The notes beneath the pieces were generated by a model, which was not told where the DNA came from, did not search any database, and saw only the letters and a program-made list of their open reading frames with translations. Below are positions 1-11,481 of a stretch of 64,000 bases of DNA, piece after piece. Source of the stretch: Luidia sarsii (taxonomy: Eukaryota; Echinodermata; Asteroidea; Paxillosida; Luidiidae); contig OX465103.1 of NCBI GenBank assembly GCA_949987565.1, positions 14,614,774-14,678,773 on the forward strand. The letters are read 5' to 3'. Numbering within the stretch: position 1 is the stretch's first letter; each line of letters opens with the position of its first letter. A program made the translations under genes and the position numbers.

Positions 1-1918
1 ACCGACACTACGTCGACCATACAGCGACAGCACACTGACATTCCACCCACAGCACACCGACACCCCACACACTCTCAGAGAAGTGAAGAAAAGAGAAGAA
101 GGAAAACTGGCAAGAACCTTTGCTTAATCCTGAAACAAGGATAACACCCCCTTTTACAGGACCAATTGCAAAGGCGGGGGTCACGAGGCCAGGCGGAAAA
201 AGGGTTTCCTTCCCCCAAAAGGCTTTTGACGGCCTCCAACAAACCACCGACATCACACCGACAGCACACCAACAGCACATAGACAGCACACCGACAGCAC
301 ACCGACAGCACACCGACAGCACACCTACAGCACTCAGACAGCACCCCGACACCACCCCGACACCACTCCGACAGCAAACCGACAGCACTCCGAGAGCTCA
401 CCGACAGCACACCAACAGCACACTAATGACAGCATACCAGCAACCCACCGTCAGCACGACAGCACACCGACACTACATCGACCATACAGCGACAGCACAC
501 TGACATTCCACCCTCAGCACACCGTCACCCCACACACTCTCAGAGAAGTGAAGAAAAGAGAAGAAGGAAAACTGGCAAGAACCTTTGCTTAATCCTGAAA
601 CAAGGATAACACCCCCTTTTACAGGACCAATTGCAAAGGCGGGGGTCACGAGGCCAGGCGGAAAAAGGGTTTCCTTCCCCCAAAAGGCTTTTGACGGCCT
701 CCAACAAACCACCGACATCACACCGACAGCACACCGACAGCACACCAACAGCACATAGAAAGCACACCGACAGCACACCGACAGCACACCGACAGCACAC
801 CGACAGCACACCTACAGCACTCAGACAGCACCCCGACACCACCCCGACACCACTCCGACAGCAAACCGACAGCACTCCGAGAGCTCACCGACAGCACACC
901 AACAGCACACTAATGACAGCATACCAACAACCCACCGTCAGCACGACAGCACACCGACACTACATCGACCATACAGCGACAGCACACTGACATTCCACCC
1001 ACAGCACGCCGACACCCCACACACTCTCAGAGAAGTGAAGAAAAGAGTAGAAGGAAAACTGGCAAGAATCTTTACTTGATCCTGAAACAAGGATAACACC
1101 CCCTTTTACAGGACCAATTGCAAAGGCGGGGGTCACGAGGCCAGGCGGAAAAAGGGTTTCCTTCCCCCAAAAGGCTTATGACGGCCTCCAAAAAACCACC
1201 GACAGCACACCGACATCACACCGACAGCACACCAACAGCACACCGACAGCACTCAGACAGCACCCCGACACCACTCCGACAGCACACCGACAGCACACCA
1301 ACAGCACACTGACAGCATACCAACAACCCACCATCAGCACGACAGCACACCGACACTACATCGACCATACAGCGACAGCACACCCAAAGCACACAGACAG
1401 CACACTGACATTCCACCCACAGCACGCCGACACCCCACACACTCTCAGAGAAGTGAAGAAAAGATGAGAAGGAAAACTGGCAAGAACCTTTGCTTAATCC
1501 TGAAACAAGGATAACACCCCCTTTCACAGGAACAATTGCAAAGGCGGGGGTCACAAGGCCAGGCGGAAAAAGAGTTTCCTTCCCCCAAAAGGCTTTTGAC
1601 GGCCTCCAACAGACCACCGACAGCACACTCACATCACATAGACAGCACACAGACAGCACCCTTGACACCACACCGACAGCACACCGACAACACACCGACA
1701 ACACACCTACAGCACTCAGACAGCACCCCGACACCACCCCGACACCACTCCAACAGCACACCGACAGCACTCCGAGAGCTCACCGACAGCACACCAACAG
1801 CACACTAATGACAGCATACCAACAACCCACCGTCAGCACGACAGCACACCGACACTACGTCGACCATACAGCGACAGCACACTGACATTCCACCCACAGC
1901 ACACCGACACCCCACACA

Positions 1919-2092
1919 CTCTCAGAGAAGTGAAGAAAAGAGAAGAAGGAAAACTGGCAAGAACCTTTGCTTAATCCTGAAACAAGGATAACACCCCCTT
2001 TTACAGGACCAATTGCAAAGGCGGGGGTCACGAGGCCAGGCGGAAAAAGGGTTTCCTTCCCCCAAAAGGCTTTTGACGGCCTCCAACAAACC
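1919..2092 (+). repeat. Conserved core of the satellite unit (type example)
   Basis: This is the only non-minisatellite part of the unit and the best conserved. In order it has a purine-rich tract (about 1,922-1,954), an inverted repeat atcct/aggat with a 6-base loop (1,974-1,989), a CCAAT box (2,009-2,013), a GC-box-like ggcggggg (2,020-2,027), an inverted repeat ggaaa/tttcc with a 5-base loop (2,042-2,056) and an odd palindrome aaaaggctttt (2,064-2,074). Common variants are gag/gtag in the purine tract, ttgcttaatcc/ttgcttgatcc/ttacttgatcc, and cacgagg/cacaagg. Its origin is unknown; I see no tRNA or SINE signature. Confidence 0.88.
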
Positions 2093-2270
2093 ACCGACAT
2101 CACACCGACAGCACACCAACAGCACATAGACAGCACACCGACAGCACACCGACAGCACACCGACAGCACACCTACAGCACTCAGACAGCACCCCGACACC
2201 ACCCCGACACCACTCCGACAGCAAACCGACAGCACTCCGAGAGCTCACCGACAGCACACCAACAGCACAC
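2093..2270 (+). repeat. 11-bp minisatellite tract (type example)
   Basis: Tandem copies of ccgacagcaca, read from the + strand, with variants ccaacagcaca, ctgacagcaca, ctacagcactc, ccgacaccac and ccgacatcaca. The consensus contains C, A and G but no T, and one CpG per copy. The number of copies differs between otherwise matching units by whole repeats, which accounts for most length variation in the array. Confidence 0.93.
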
Positions 2271-2383
2271 TAATGACAGCATACCAGCAACCCACCGTCA
2301 GCACGACAGCACACCGACACTACATCGACCATACAGCGACAGCACACTGACATTCCACCCTCAGCACACCGTCACCCCACACA
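2271..2383 (+). repeat. Degenerate tail block of the unit (type example)
   Basis: Starts at taatgacagcatacc and includes caacccaccgtcagcacgac, then ctacatcgaccatacagcg, then a closing stretch before the next core. Units of about 606-621 bp carry this block twice, once with cccaccgtcagc and once with cccaccatcagc, separated by gatggcccaccgacagc or a related stretch. The block still carries traces of the 11-bp repeat and looks like diverged minisatellite; that origin is inference. Confidence 0.8.
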
Positions 2384-5300
2384 CTCTCAGAGAAGTGAAG
2401 AAAAGAGAAGAAGGAAAACTGGCAAGAACCTTTGCTTAATCCTGAAACAAGGATAACACCCCCTTTCACAGGACCAATTGCAAAGGCGGGGGTCACGAGG
2501 CCAGGCGGAAAAAGGGTTTCCTTCCCCCAAAAGGCTTTTGACGACCTCCTACAAACCACAGACAGCACACCGACATCACACCGACAGCACACCGATATCA
2601 CACCGACAGCACACCGACAGCACACCGAAAGCACACTGACAGCACACCTACAGCACACAGACAGCACCCCGACACCACTCCGAGATCTCACCGACAGCAC
2701 ACCAACAGCACACTAATGACAGCATACCAACAACCCACCGTCAGCACGACAGCACACCGACACTGCATCGACCATACAGCGACAGCACAACGAAAGCACA
2801 CCAACAGCGAACTGACAAGCACACCGATGGCCCACCGACAGCACACCGACAGCACACCGACAGCACACCTACAGCACTCAGACAGCACCCCGACACCACT
2901 CCGACAGCACACTGACAGCACACCAACAGCACACTGACAGCATACCAACAACCCACCATCAGCACGACAGCACACCGACACTACATCGACCATACAGCGA
3001 CAGCACACCCAAAGCACACAGACAGCACACTGACATTCCACCCACACCACGCCGACACCCCACACACTCTCAGAGAAGTGAAGAAAAGAGTAGAAGGAAA
3101 ACTGGCAAGAATCTTTGCTTGATCCTCAAACAAGGATAACACCCCCTTTTACAGGACCAATTGCAAAGGCGGGGGTCACGAGGCCAGGCGGAAAAAGGGT
3201 TTCCTTCTCCCAAAAGGCTTTTGACGGCCTCCAACAAACCACCGACATCAAACCGACAGCACACCGACAGCACACCAACAGCACATAGACAGCACACCGA
3301 CAGCACACCGACAGCACACCTACAGCACTCAGACAGCACCCCGACACCACTCCGACAGCACACCGACAGCACACCAACAGCACACTGACAGCATACCAAC
3401 AACCCACCATCAGCACGACAGCACACCGACACTACATCGACCATACAGCGACAGCACACCCAAAGCGCACAGACAGCACACTGACATTCCACCCACACCA
3501 CGCCAACACCCCACACACTCTCAGAGAAGTGAAGAAAAGAGTAGAAGGAAAACTGGCACGAATCTTTGCTTGATCCTGAAACAAGGATAACACCCCCTTT
3601 TACAGGACCAATTGCAAAGGCGGGGGTCACGAGGCCAGGCGGAAAAAGGGTTTCCTTCCTCCAAAAGGCTTTTGACGGCCTCCAACAAACCACCGACATC
3701 ACACCGACAGCACACCGACAGCACATTAACAGCACATAGACAGCACACCGACAGCACACCGACAGCACACCGACAGCACACCGACAGCACACCTACAGCA
3801 CTCAGACAGCACCCCGACACCACCCCGACACCACTCCGACAGCAAACCGACAGCACTCCGAGAGCTCACCGACAGCACACCAACAGCACACTAATGACAG
3901 CATACCAACAACCCACCGTCAGCACGACAGCACACCGACACTACATCGACCATACAGCGACAGCACACTGACGTTCCACCCACAGCACACCGTCACCCCA
4001 CACACTCTCAGAGAAGTGAAGAAAAGAGAAGAAGGAAAACTGGCAAGAACCTTTGCTTAATCCTGAAACAAGGATAACACCCCCTTTCACAGGACCAATT
4101 GCAAAGGCGGAGGTCACGAGGCCAGGCGGAAAAAGGGTTTCCTTCCACCTAAAGGCTTTTGACGGCCTCCAACAAACCACCGACAGCACACCGACATCAC
4201 ACCGACAGCACACCAACAGCACACCGACAGCACACCGACAGCACACCGACAGCACACCTACAGCACTCAGACAGCACCCCGACACCACTCCGACAGCACA
4301 CCGACAGCACACCAACAGCACACTGACAGCATACCAACAACCCACCATCAGCACGACAGCACACCGACACTACATCGACCATACAGCGACAGCACACCCA
4401 AAGCACACAGACAGCACACTGACATTCCACCCATACCACGCCGATACCCCACACACTCTCAGAGAAGTGTAGAAAAGAGTAGAAGGAAAACTGGCAAGAA
4501 TCTTTGCTTGATCCTGAAACAAGGATAACACCCCCTTTTACAGGACCAATTGCAAAGGCGGGGGTCACGAGGCCAGGCGGAAAAAGAGTTTCCTTCCCCC
4601 AAAAGGCTTTTGACGGCCTCCAACAGACCACCGACAGCACACTGACATCACATAGACAGCACACAGACAGCACCCTTGACACCACACCGACAGCACACCG
4701 ACAACACACCGACAACACACCTACAGCACTCAGACAGCACCCCGACACCACTCCGACAGCACACCGACAGCACTCCGAGAGCTCACCGACAGCACACCAA
4801 CAGCACACTAATGACAGCATACCAACAACCCACCGTCAGCACGACAGCACACCGACACTACGTCGACCATACAGCGACAGCACACTGACATTCCACCCAC
4901 AGCACACCGACACTCCACACACTCTCAGAGAAGTGAAGAAAAGAGAAGAAGGAAAACTGGAAAGAACCTTTGCTTAATCCTGAAACAAGGATAACACCCC
5001 CTTTTACAGGACCAATTGCAAAGGCGGGGGTCACGAGGCCAGGCGGAAAAAGGGTTTCCTTCCCCCAAAAGGCTTTTTACGGCCTCCAACAAACCAGAGA
5101 CAGCACACCGACATCACACCGACAGCACACCGACATCACACCGACAGCACACCGACAGCACACCGAAAGCACACTGACAGCACACCTACAGCACAGAGAC
5201 AGCACCCCGACACCACTCCGAGATCTCACCGACAGCACACCAACAGCACACTAATGACAGCATACCAACAACCCACCGTCAGCACGACAGCACACCGACA

Positions 5301-6460
5301 CTGCATCGACCATACAGCGACAGCACAACGAAAGCACACCAACAGCGAACTGACAAGCACACCGATAGCCCACCGACAGCACACCAACAGCACACTGACA
5401 GCATACCAACAACCCACCATAAGCACGACAGCACACTGACACTCGTACATCGACCATACAGCGACAGCACACCCAAAGCACACAGACAGCACACTGACAT
5501 TCCACCCACAGCACGCCAACACCCCACACACTCTCAGAGAAGTGAAGAAAAGAGTAGAAGGAAAACTGGCAAGAATCTTTGCTTGATCCTGAAACAAGGA
5601 TAACACCCCCTTTTACAGGACCAATTGCAAAGGCGGGGGTCACGAGGCCAGGCGGAAAAAGGGTTTCCTTCCCCCAAAAGGCTTTTGACGGCCTCCAACA
5701 AACCACCGACATCACACCGACAGCACACCGACAGCACACCAACAGCACACCGACAGCACACCGACAGCACACCTACAGCACTCAGACAGCACCCCGACAC
5801 CACCCCGACACCACTCCGACAGCAAACCGACAGCACTCCGAGAGCTCACCGACAGCACACCAACAGCACACTAATGACAGCATACCAACAACCCACCGTC
5901 AGCACGACAGCACACCGACACTACGTCGACCATACAGCGACAGCACACTGACATTCCACCCACAGCACACCGACACCCCACACACTCTCAGAGAAGTGAA
6001 GAAAAGAGAAGAAGGAAAACTGGCAAGAACCTTTGCTTAATCCTGAAACAAGGATAACACCCCCTTTTACAGGACCAATTGCAAAGGCGGGGGTCACGAG
6101 GCCAGGCGGAAAAAGGGTTTCCTTCCCCCAAAAGGCTTTTGACGGCCTCCAACAAACCACCGACATCACACCGACAGCACACCGACAGCACACCAACAGC
6201 ACATAGACAGCACACCGACAGCACACCGACAGCACACCGACAGCACACCTACAGCACTCAGACAGCACCCCGACACCACCCCGACACCACTCCGACAGCA
6301 AACCGACAGCACTCCGAGAGCTCACCGACAGCACACCAACAGCACACTAATGACAGCATACCAACAACCCACCGTCAGCACGACAGCACACCGACACTAC
6401 ATCGACCATACAGCGACAGCACACTGACATTCCACCCTCAGCACACCGTCACCCCACACA

Positions 6461-8426
6461 CTCTCAGAGAAGTGAAGAAAAGAGAAGAAGGAAAACTGGC
6501 AAGAACCTTTGCTTAATCCTGAAACAAGGATAACACCCCCTTTCACAGGACCAATTGCAAAGGCGGGGGTCACGAGGCCAGGCGGAAAAAGGGTTTCCTT
6601 CCCCCAAAAGGCTTTTGACGACCTCCTACAAACCACAGACAGCACACCGACATCACACCGACAGCGCACCGACATCACACCGACAGCACACCGACAGCAC
6701 ACCGAAAGCACACTGACAGCACACCTACAGCACACAGACAGCACCCCGACACCACTCCGAGATCTCACCGACAGCACACCAACAGCACACTAATGACAGC
6801 ATACCAACAACCCACCGTCAGCACGACAGCACACCGACACTGCATCGACCATACAGCGACAGCACAACGAAAGCACACCAACAGCGAACTGACAAGCACA
6901 CCGATGGCCCACCGACAGCACACCAACAGCACACTGACAGCATACCAACAACCCACCATCAGCACGACAGCACACTGACACTACATCGACCATACAGCGA
7001 CAGCACACCCAAAGCACACAGACAGCACACTGACATTCCACCCACAGCACGCCGACACCCCACACACTCTCAGAGAAGTGAAGAAAAGAGTAGAAGGAAA
7101 ACTGGCAAGAATCTTTACTTGATCCTGAAACAAGGATAACACCCCCTTTTACAGGACCAATTGCAAAGGCGGGGGTCACGAGGCCAGGCGGAAAAAGGGT
7201 TTCCTTCCCCCAAAAGGCTTATGACGGCCTCCAAAAAACCACCGACAGCACACCGACATCACACCGACAGCACACCAACAGCACACCGACAGCACTCAGA
7301 CAGCACCCCGACACCACTCCGACAGCACACCGACAGCACACCAACAGCACACTGACAGCATACCAACAACCCACCATCAGCACGACAGCACACCGACACT
7401 ACATCGACCATACAGCGACAGCACACCCAAAGCACACAGACAGCACACTGACATTCCACCCACAGCACGCCGACACCCCACACACTCTCAGAGAAGTGAA
7501 GAAAAGATGAGAAGGAAAACTGGCAAGAACCTTTGCTTAATCCTGAAACAAGGATAACACCCCCTTTCACAGGAACAATTGCAAAGGCGGGGGTCACAAG
7601 GCCAGGCGGAAAAAGAGTTTCCTTCCCCCAAAAGGCTTTTGACGGCCTCCAACAGACCACCGACAGCACACTCACATCACATAGACAGCACACAGACAGC
7701 ACCCTTGACACCACACCGACAGCACACCGACAACACACCGACAACACACCTACAGCACTCAGACAGCACCCCGACACCACCCCGACACCACTCCAACAGC
7801 ACACCGACAGCACTCCGAGAGCTCACCGACAGCACACCAACAGCACACTAATGACAGCATACCAACAACCCACCGTCAGCACGACAGCACACCGACACTA
7901 CGTCGACCATACAGCGACAGCACACTGACATTCCACCCACAGCACACCGACACCCCACACACTCTCAGAGAAGTGAAGAAAAGAGAAGAAGGAAAACTGG
8001 CAAGAACCTTTGCTTAATCCTGAAACAAGGATAACACCCCTTTTTACAGGACCAATTGCAAAGGCGGGGGTCACGAGGCCAGGCGGAAAAAGGGTTTCCT
8101 TCCCCCAAAAGGCTTTTGACGGCCTCCAACAAACCACCGACATCACACCGACAGCACACCAACAGCACATAGACAGCACACCGACAGCACACCGACAGCA
8201 CACCGACAGCACACCTACAGCACTCAGACAGCACCCCGACACCACCCCGACACCACTCCGACAGCAAACCGACAGCACTCCGAGAGCTCACCGACAGCAC
8301 ACCAACAGCACACTAATGACAGCATACCAGCAACCCACCGTCAGCACGACAGCACACCGACACTACATCGACCATACAGCGACAGCACACTGACATTCCA
8401 CCCTCAGCACACCGTCACCCCACACA
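6461..8426 (+). repeat. Four-unit repeat, 1,966 bp, copy 1
   Basis: Units of 606, 418, 477 and 465 bp. The first three recur immediately downstream at offset 1,966. Small private differences exist, such as a cagcgcaccgac variant at about 6,662 here where the next copy has cagcacaccgat. Confidence 0.82.
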
Positions 8427-8886
8427 CTCTCAGAGAAGTGAAGAAAAGAGAAGAAGGAAAACTGGCAAGAACCTTTGCTTAATCCTGAAACAAGGATAAC
8501 ACCCCCTTTCACAGGACCAATTGCAAAGGCGGGGGTCACGAGGCCAGGCGGAAAAAGGGTTTCCTTCCCCCAAAAGGCTTTTGACGACCTCCTACAAACC
8601 ACAGACAGCACACCGACATCACACCGACAGCACACCGATATCACACCGACAGCACACCGACAGCACACCGAAAGCACACTGACAGCACACCTACAGCACA
8701 CAGACAGCACCCCGACACCACTCCGAGATCTCACCGACAGCACACCAACAGCACACTAATGACAGCATACCAACAACCCACCGTCAGCACGACAGCACAC
8801 CGACACTGCATCGACCATACAGCGACAGCACAACGAAAGCACACCAACAGCGAACTGACAAGCACACCGATGGCCCACCGACAGCA
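7067..8886 (+). repeat. Segmental copy 2, offset 6,043 bp
   Basis: Partner of 1,024-2,843. One visible difference is cccctttttac here against ccccctttttac-type sequence there, near 8,038. The right part also belongs to a 1,966-bp tandem duplication. Confidence 0.82.
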
Positions 8887-9926
8887 CACCAACAGCACAC
8901 TGACAGCATACCAACAACCCACCATCAGCACGACAGCACACTGACACTACATCGACCATACAGCGACAGCACACCCAAAGCACACAGACAGCACACTGAC
9001 ATTCCACCCACAGCACGCCGACACCCCACACACTCTCAGAGAAGTGAAGAAAAGAGTAGAAGGAAAACTGGCAAGAATCTTTACTTGATCCTGAAACAAG
9101 GATAACACCCCCTTTTACAGGACCAATTGCAAAGGCGGGGGTCACGAGGCCAGGCGGAAAAAGGGTTTCCTTCCCCCAAAAGGCTTATGATGGCCTCCAA
9201 AAAACCACCGACAGCACACCGACATCACACCGACAGCACACCAACAGCACACCGACAGCACTCAGACAGCACCCCGACACCACTCCGACAGCACACCGAC
9301 AGCACACCAACAGCACACTGACAGCATACCAACAACCCACCATCAGCACGACAGCACACAGACACTACATCGACCATACAGCGACAGCACACCCAAAGCA
9401 CACAGACAGCACACTGACATTCCACCCACAGCACGCCGACACCCCACACACTCTCAGAGAAGTGAAGAAAAGAGAAGAAGGAAAACTGGCAAGAACCTTT
9501 GCTTAATCCTGAAACAAGGATAACACCCCCTTTCACAGGAACAATTGCAAAGGCGGGGGTCACGAGGCCAGGCGGAAAAAGAGTTTCCTTCCCCCAAAAG
9601 GCTTTTGACGGCCTCCAACAGACCACCGACAGCACACTGACATCACATAGACAGCACACAGACAGCACCCTTGACACCACACCGACAGCACACCGACAAC
9701 ACACCGACAACACACCTACAGCACTCAGACAGCACCCCGACACCACCCCGACACCACTCCGACAGCACACCGACAGCACTCCATAGCTCACCGACAGCAC
9801 ACCAACAGCACACTAATGACAGCATACCAACAACCCACCGTCAGCACGACAGCACACCGACACTACGTCGACCATACAGCGACAGCACACTGACATTCCA
9901 CCCACAGCACACCGACACCCCACACA
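8427..9926 (+). repeat. Four-unit repeat, copy 2 (first three units)
   Basis: Units of 606, 418 and 476 bp matching 6,461-7,961. The next unit (617 bp, starting at 9,927) is a long double-tail unit, so the fourth unit of copy 1 is not reproduced. At about 9,780 this copy has ccatagctc where others have ccgagagctc. Confidence 0.8.
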
Positions 9927-11481
9927 CTCTCAGAGAAGTGAAGAAAAGAGAAGAAGGAAAACTGGCAAGAACCTTTGCTTAATCCTGAAACAAGGATAAC
10001 ACCCCCTTTTACAGGACCAATTGCAAAGGCGGGGGTCACGAGGCCAGGCGGAAAAAGGGTTTCCTTCCCCCAAAAGGCTTTTGAAGGCCTCCAACAAACC
10101 ACCGACATCACACCGACAGCACACCGACAGCACACCAACAGCACACCGACAGCACACCGACAGCACACCTACAGCACTCAGACAGCACCCCGACACCACC
10201 CCGACACCACTCCGACAGCAAACCGACAGCACTCCGAGAGCTCACCGACAGCACACCAACAGCACACTAATGACAGCATACCAACAACCCACCGTCAGCA
10301 CGACAGCACACCGACACTGCATCGACCATACAGCGACAGCACAACGAAAGCACACCAACAGCGAACTGACAAGCACACCGATGGCCCACCGACAGCACAC
10401 CAACAGCACACTGACAGCATACCAACAACCCACCATCAGCACAACAGCACACTGACACTACATCGACCATACAGCGACAGCACACCCAAAGCACACAGAC
10501 AGCACACTGACATTCCACCCACAGCACGCCGACACCCCACACACTCTCAGAGAAGTGAAGAAAAGAGTAGAAGTAAAACTGGCAAGAATCTTTACTTGAT
10601 CCTGAAACAAGGATAACACCCCCTTTTACAGGACCAATTGCAAAGGCGGGGGTCACGAGGCCAGGCGGAAAAAGGGTTTCCTTCCCCCAAAAGGCTTTTG
10701 ACGGCCTCCAACAAACCACCGACAGCACACCGACATCACACCGACAGCACACCAACAGCACACCGACAGCACACCGACAGCACACCGACAGCACACCTAC
10801 AGCACTCAGACAGCACCCCGACACCACTCCGACAGCACACTGACAGCACACCAACAGCACACTGACAGCATACCAACAACCCACCATCAGCACGACAGCA
10901 CACCGACACTACATCGACCATACAGCGACAGCACACCCAAAGCACACAGACAGCACACTGACATTCCACCCACACCACGCCGACACCCCACACACTCTCA
11001 GAGAAGTGAAGAAAAGAGTAGAAGGAAAACTGGCAAGAATCTTTGCTTGATCCTCAAACAAGGATAACACCCCCTTTTACAGGACCAATTGCAAAGGCGG
11101 GGGTCACGAGGCCAGGCGGAAAAAGGGTTTCCTTCTCCCAAAAGGCTTTTGACGGCCTCCAACAAACCACCGACATCAAACCGACAGCACACCGACAGCA
11201 CACCAACAGCACATAGACAGCACACCGACAGCACACCGACAGCACACCTACAGCACACCTACAGCACTCAGACAGCACCCCGACACCACCCCAACACCAC
11301 CCCGACACCACTCCGATAGCAAACCGACAGCACTCCGAGAGCTCACCGACAGCACACCAACAGCACACTAATGACAGCATACCAACAACCCACCGTCAGC
11401 ACGACAGCACACCGACACTACATCGACCATACAGCGACAGCACACTGACATTCCACCCACAGCACACCGTCACCCCACACA

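Larger units (their letters stand above)
1919..2383 (+). repeat. Representative satellite unit (465 bp)
   Basis: Given as the type example. It runs from one ctctcag to the next: core 1,919-2,092, 11-bp tract 2,093-2,270, tail 2,271-2,383. The same 465-bp form is at 72-536 (offset 1,847) and 7,962-8,426 (offset 6,043), with only scattered base differences. Choosing ctctcag as the start is arbitrary; the array is circularly permutable. Confidence 0.93.
1024..2843 (+). repeat. Segmental copy 1, offset 6,043 bp
   Basis: Matches 7,067-8,886 unit for unit (418, 477, 465 bp, then the start of a long unit). The sampled stretches I compared are identical or nearly so, for example 1,216-1,885 against 7,259-7,928. 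The match stops near 2,844, where this copy carries a 77-bp insertion of repeat sequence relative to the other. Confidence 0.82.
1..11481 (+). repeat. Patchwork satellite segment, left of the super-repeats
   Basis: Twenty-three units with core spacings of 465, 487, 418, 477, 465, 683, 451, 487, 451, 466, 609, 454, 476, 606, 418, 477, 465, 606, 418, 476, 617, 451 and 487 bp. It lacks the regular 15-unit order seen further right but is made of the same unit subtypes. Shared blocks repeat at offsets of 1,847, 1,966 and 6,043 bp. The unit at about 3,518-4,004 shares a private cctccaaaagg core variant with units near 32,514 and 47,931, so it is related to the end of segment A. Confidence 0.85.

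Noticed and set aside
2020..2045. Pol III B box or tRNA-derived SINE in the core (ggtcacgaggcc)
   Set aside because: It differs from the B-box consensus in spacing and bases, and no A box lies at a suitable distance.
1919..2092. CENP-B box in the core
   Set aside because: I searched by eye for the ttcg...a..cggg pattern in the core and tail and found no match, so centromere function is not supported by a motif.
9975..10616. Plus-strand open frame of 213 codons rich in His, Thr, Pro and Gln
   Set aside because: It is a translation of ccgacagcaca repeats with a core-derived start (MLNPETR...) that is present in almost every unit. No evidence of coding selection.
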